A DNA stretch of 64,000 bases from CAYFLR01 sp964343805 (lineage in GTDB: Bacteria > Bdellovibrionota_B > Oligoflexia > CAYFLR01), in contig CAYFLR010000009.1 of NCBI GenBank assembly GCA_964343805.1, positions 1 to 64,000 of the forward strand. The letters run 5' to 3'. Below, piece after piece: positions 62,218 through 64,000 of this stretch. A model generated the notes under the pieces. That model ran no database searches. It saw only the letters and a list, made by a program, of their open reading frames with translations, and was not told the origin of the DNA. The position numbers were made by a program, and so were the translations under genes. Numbering within the stretch: the stretch's first letter is position 1; the number at the start of each line of letters is the position of its first letter.

Positions 62218-63699
62218 TTACAAGGGTCTAACGAAAGAAAAGTAGGTAGCGGCATCAATCTCAGGTAATCTAATTTGGATAACACGCTGATGAGGGACGC
62301 TTTTTACAAACCTTTTATAGAGATAATCACTCAAATCACCGGCCAACTCTAACCCTTCGGGGTCTGGCGAGTGAGGCATTCCGTCCTCGGTTATGGCATC
62401 ATTTTGAATAATCACCCCCTCAAGACCCTTGTACTGATATATCGCATTGATAAGCATTCTTACTTTTTCAATATCTGGATTTGCTCCTAAGAAGTGATCA
62501 ATAAGAGGAACTACCTTAATAGAACCCGCTTTGTACATGGCAAGTGCCTCTTTAGAGCTCGGACTGACATCCAATAAGATGGGCGCAACGGTCTCTATAT
62601 ATAACTTACATAAGGACTCAAGTATGGGAACAATAATATCCTTATCAAAGGAGTTTTTAAGCTTCTTTTTTCTGAAAAGGTATGAAAAATCAAGAATACT
62701 ATTGAGCCCACCTCCTAAAGTTCTTGCCGTACCATTATGAAAATCCAATTCACTTCGAACAACCGTAAATTTCCTAAATACTTTAGCTAGATTTCCTCCA
62801 AATTTAACATAATCCTTCCAATTCAGGGCAGTGGGATCTTCTCCAGCTAAGAGGTGAATCCCTTCGATGTTGCTAATCGTGATGGCCGAATTCCCCTGAA
62901 ATGGTTTCCCTTGTTTATTAATTGAATGAATGGAAGCCTCCAGGTCGATATGGATCTCATCATTAACCACCACGATTACCGTTTTAGACCCCACATTTGC
63001 GTTATAACTTATGATAACCCCTGGTTTTCCCCCATCGGTATTCAATAAAGAGGCATTCTCACGCTTCACGTAGGCTTTAGTCAAAGAAGTAAAAGAGAGG
63101 TCAATTGGAAAAACATCTCTTTTTATAAAGTTTCTTTCCAATCGGAAGAAGCCTTCGGTTTTGGCTGGAAGAGAATTTAGAATGTATTTTTTATGTTTAT
63201 CATTGTCTATGAGGGTCACATCAAGGAAAATAGTTAAACGGGCTCGAAAGCTTTCCCCTTCATTTGGAAGTCGTTTAACTACCACCCCCCTTTTTTCATC
63301 CACAATTCCCATAATGATAGGATGAACTTCTTGAGGTAATATACCAGCATTAGTAAACTGACTCAGTAATAGATCTGAAGGCAGTGAAATTTCCCTCTTT
63401 TCAGGTATTATTTTACCCGTAATAGTACAAAATAGGTATTCCCATCCCCCAAGGGTGATGTTTCTATAAGTTTCATCTAACTTTTTACTCCGGCCTGCAT
63501 TTTTCCTTACCTCTTGCTTAAAGTATTCAGTAATGACCCTTAAACTAGACTCTGAGAAATCGCACTGACGAGAGATTTTATCTCCAGAACCTACGAATCT
63601 CTTAATTTCACTATTTCGCTTTACTCGGATACAGCCCGTTATTAATGAACATAATAAGATAAAAACACTCATCCATCTCAATTTATTTAATACAGACAT
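62218..63699 (-). CDS. Lipoprotein of unknown function
   Basis: The 493-residue protein has a signal peptide with lipobox SLITGCIRV, then KRNSEIKR. The body is mixed alpha/beta with three further cysteines and contains no motif I know. It may resemble an outer-membrane assembly or adhesion protein (long beta-rich middle with KTVIVVVNDEIHIDLEASI). The ribosome site GGGGG is far (12 bases) from the first ATG; the ATG at codon 10 is an alternative start. It is convergent with the peptidoglycan-binding lipoprotein gene. Confidence 0.6.
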   Translation of the reverse strand: MSVLNKLRWMSVFILLCSLITGCIRVKRNSEIKRFVGSGDKISRQCDFSESSLRVITEYFKQEVRKNAGRSKKLDETYRNITLGGWEYLFCTITGKIIPEKREISLPSDLLLSQFTNAGILPQEVHPIIMGIVDEKRGVVVKRLPNEGESFRARLTIFLDVTLIDNDKHKKYILNSLPAKTEGFFRLERNFIKRDVFPIDLSFTSLTKAYVKRENASLLNTDGGKPGVIISYNANVGSKTVIVVVNDEIHIDLEASIHSINKQGKPFQGNSAITISNIEGIHLLAGEDPTALNWKDYVKFGGNLAKVFRKFTVVRSELDFHNGTARTLGGGLNSILDFSYLFRKKKLKNSFDKDIIVPILESLCKLYIETVAPILLDVSPSSKEALAMYKAGSIKVVPLIDHFLGANPDIEKVRMLINAIYQYKGLEGVIIQNDAITEDGMPHSPDPEGLELAGDLSDYLYKRFVKSVPHQRVIQIRLPEIDAATYFSFVRPL

Positions 63700-63853
63700 T
63701 TACTTATTGCCCCCAATAGATTCTCTGTTTCAGGCATCCATCGGTTGAAAATTAGCAACAATTTAGTTCTCTTTTTCTACCTTTCTTTTTTTAAGATGAA
63801 ACAGTAGAATAATAGATAAACATTTCTATAAGTTAATACGTTTTGAGGTAGCC

Positions 63854-64000
63854 ATGAAAAAAGTAATCCCCACCATTTTGTTAATGACAGCATGCGTAAC
63901 CCTTTTTCTGAAGTGTGGAGAAGATGAAAAAGAGGAGGCCGCAAAGTTTAGCAATCTCTATAGCAAAGTTTTTGAACCAGAATGCTCCCAATGCCATGTT
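63854..64000 (+). CDS. Lipoprotein with haem-binding CxxCH, cut by window edge
   Basis: An ATG preceded by GAGGTAGCC opens 49 codons to the window end. A signal peptide ends LFLKCGEDEKEEA (Lys before the cysteine, acidic tether). KVFEPECSQCHV supplies a C-x-x-C-H haem c motif only about 20 residues after the lipid anchor. The protein is probably a membrane-bound mono- or multihaem cytochrome; the rest is outside the window. Confidence 0.7.
   Translation, partial: MKKVIPTILLMTACVTLFLKCGEDEKEEAAKFSNLYSKVFEPECSQCHV

Noticed and set aside
1..64000. CRISPR arrays, rRNA genes, intact insertion sequences
   Set aside because: None seen: no evenly spaced direct repeats of the right length outside coding sequence, no rRNA-like blocks and no transposase.

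Overview
The window is AT-rich bacterial DNA from a draft assembly. It carries eight runs of exactly ten Ns, and all eight lie inside or at the end of coding sequence. About fifty-five genes are packed at high density on both strands. The organism is a diderm: there are many lipoprotein signal peptides, OmpA-like and peptidoglycan-binding domains, and a two-membrane secretome. It senses and signals (chemoreceptor, stand-alone receiver protein, dCache/HD-GYP protein, cyclic-nucleotide-binding protein). The load of secreted or lipid-anchored proteases (astacin fusion, duplicated metzincin, gluzincin, two trypsin-like enzymes, papain-like enzyme, M28 peptidase) would fit a predatory or scavenging lineage such as Bdellovibrionota/Oligoflexia. 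That placement is inference; no rRNA or ribosomal marker is present. Several lipoboxes have bulky residues before the cysteine (Y, H, Q, K), which also recalls spirochaetes.

Layout. 1-10 kb: a cut membrane protein, an EF-hand/glycosidase lipoprotein, a tandem-lysine lipoprotein, a serine-hydrolase/astacin fusion coupled to a 37-residue lipoprotein, a ferritin-like protein, and a wHTH/nucleotidyltransferase-acetyltransferase pair behind three evenly spaced operators. 10-20 kb: a large beta-propeller/Ig/lectin-like lipoprotein, a chemoreceptor, further lipoproteins, a nested inverted repeat and two proteases. 20-26 kb: a BrnT/BrnA toxin-antitoxin pair, a papain-like lipoprotein, a glutamine amidotransferase, a MerR regulator preceded by a free copy of its C-terminal domain, and a duplicated metzincin. 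26-30 kb: a MotA/TolQ-like channel and a MotB/OmpA-like partner with a very long glycine-patterned coiled coil. 30-41 kb: lipoproteins, a DMT transporter, a transglutaminase-like protein, LemA with a secreted kinase-like protein, and an APP1-type phosphatase. 41-50 kb: a giant activase/dehydratase-like iron-sulfur protein, an M28 peptidase, a BtpA-family protein, methyltransferases, a trypsin-like protease and a B3/B4-domain protein. 50-64 kb: a receiver protein, a dCache/HD-GYP protein, and a tight minus-strand run (HAD protein, DsbD-alpha-like protein, Dtd, ADP-forming acyl-CoA synthetase, TIM-barrel lipoprotein, deformylase remnant), ending with a peptidoglycan-binding lipoprotein and a cut haem-motif lipoprotein.

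The most unusual items are the astacin fusion with its coupled micro-lipoprotein, the giant-coil stator-like pair, the three-operator nucleotidyltransferase-acetyltransferase module, and two recurrent tether types just after the lipidated cysteine in otherwise unrelated lipoproteins.
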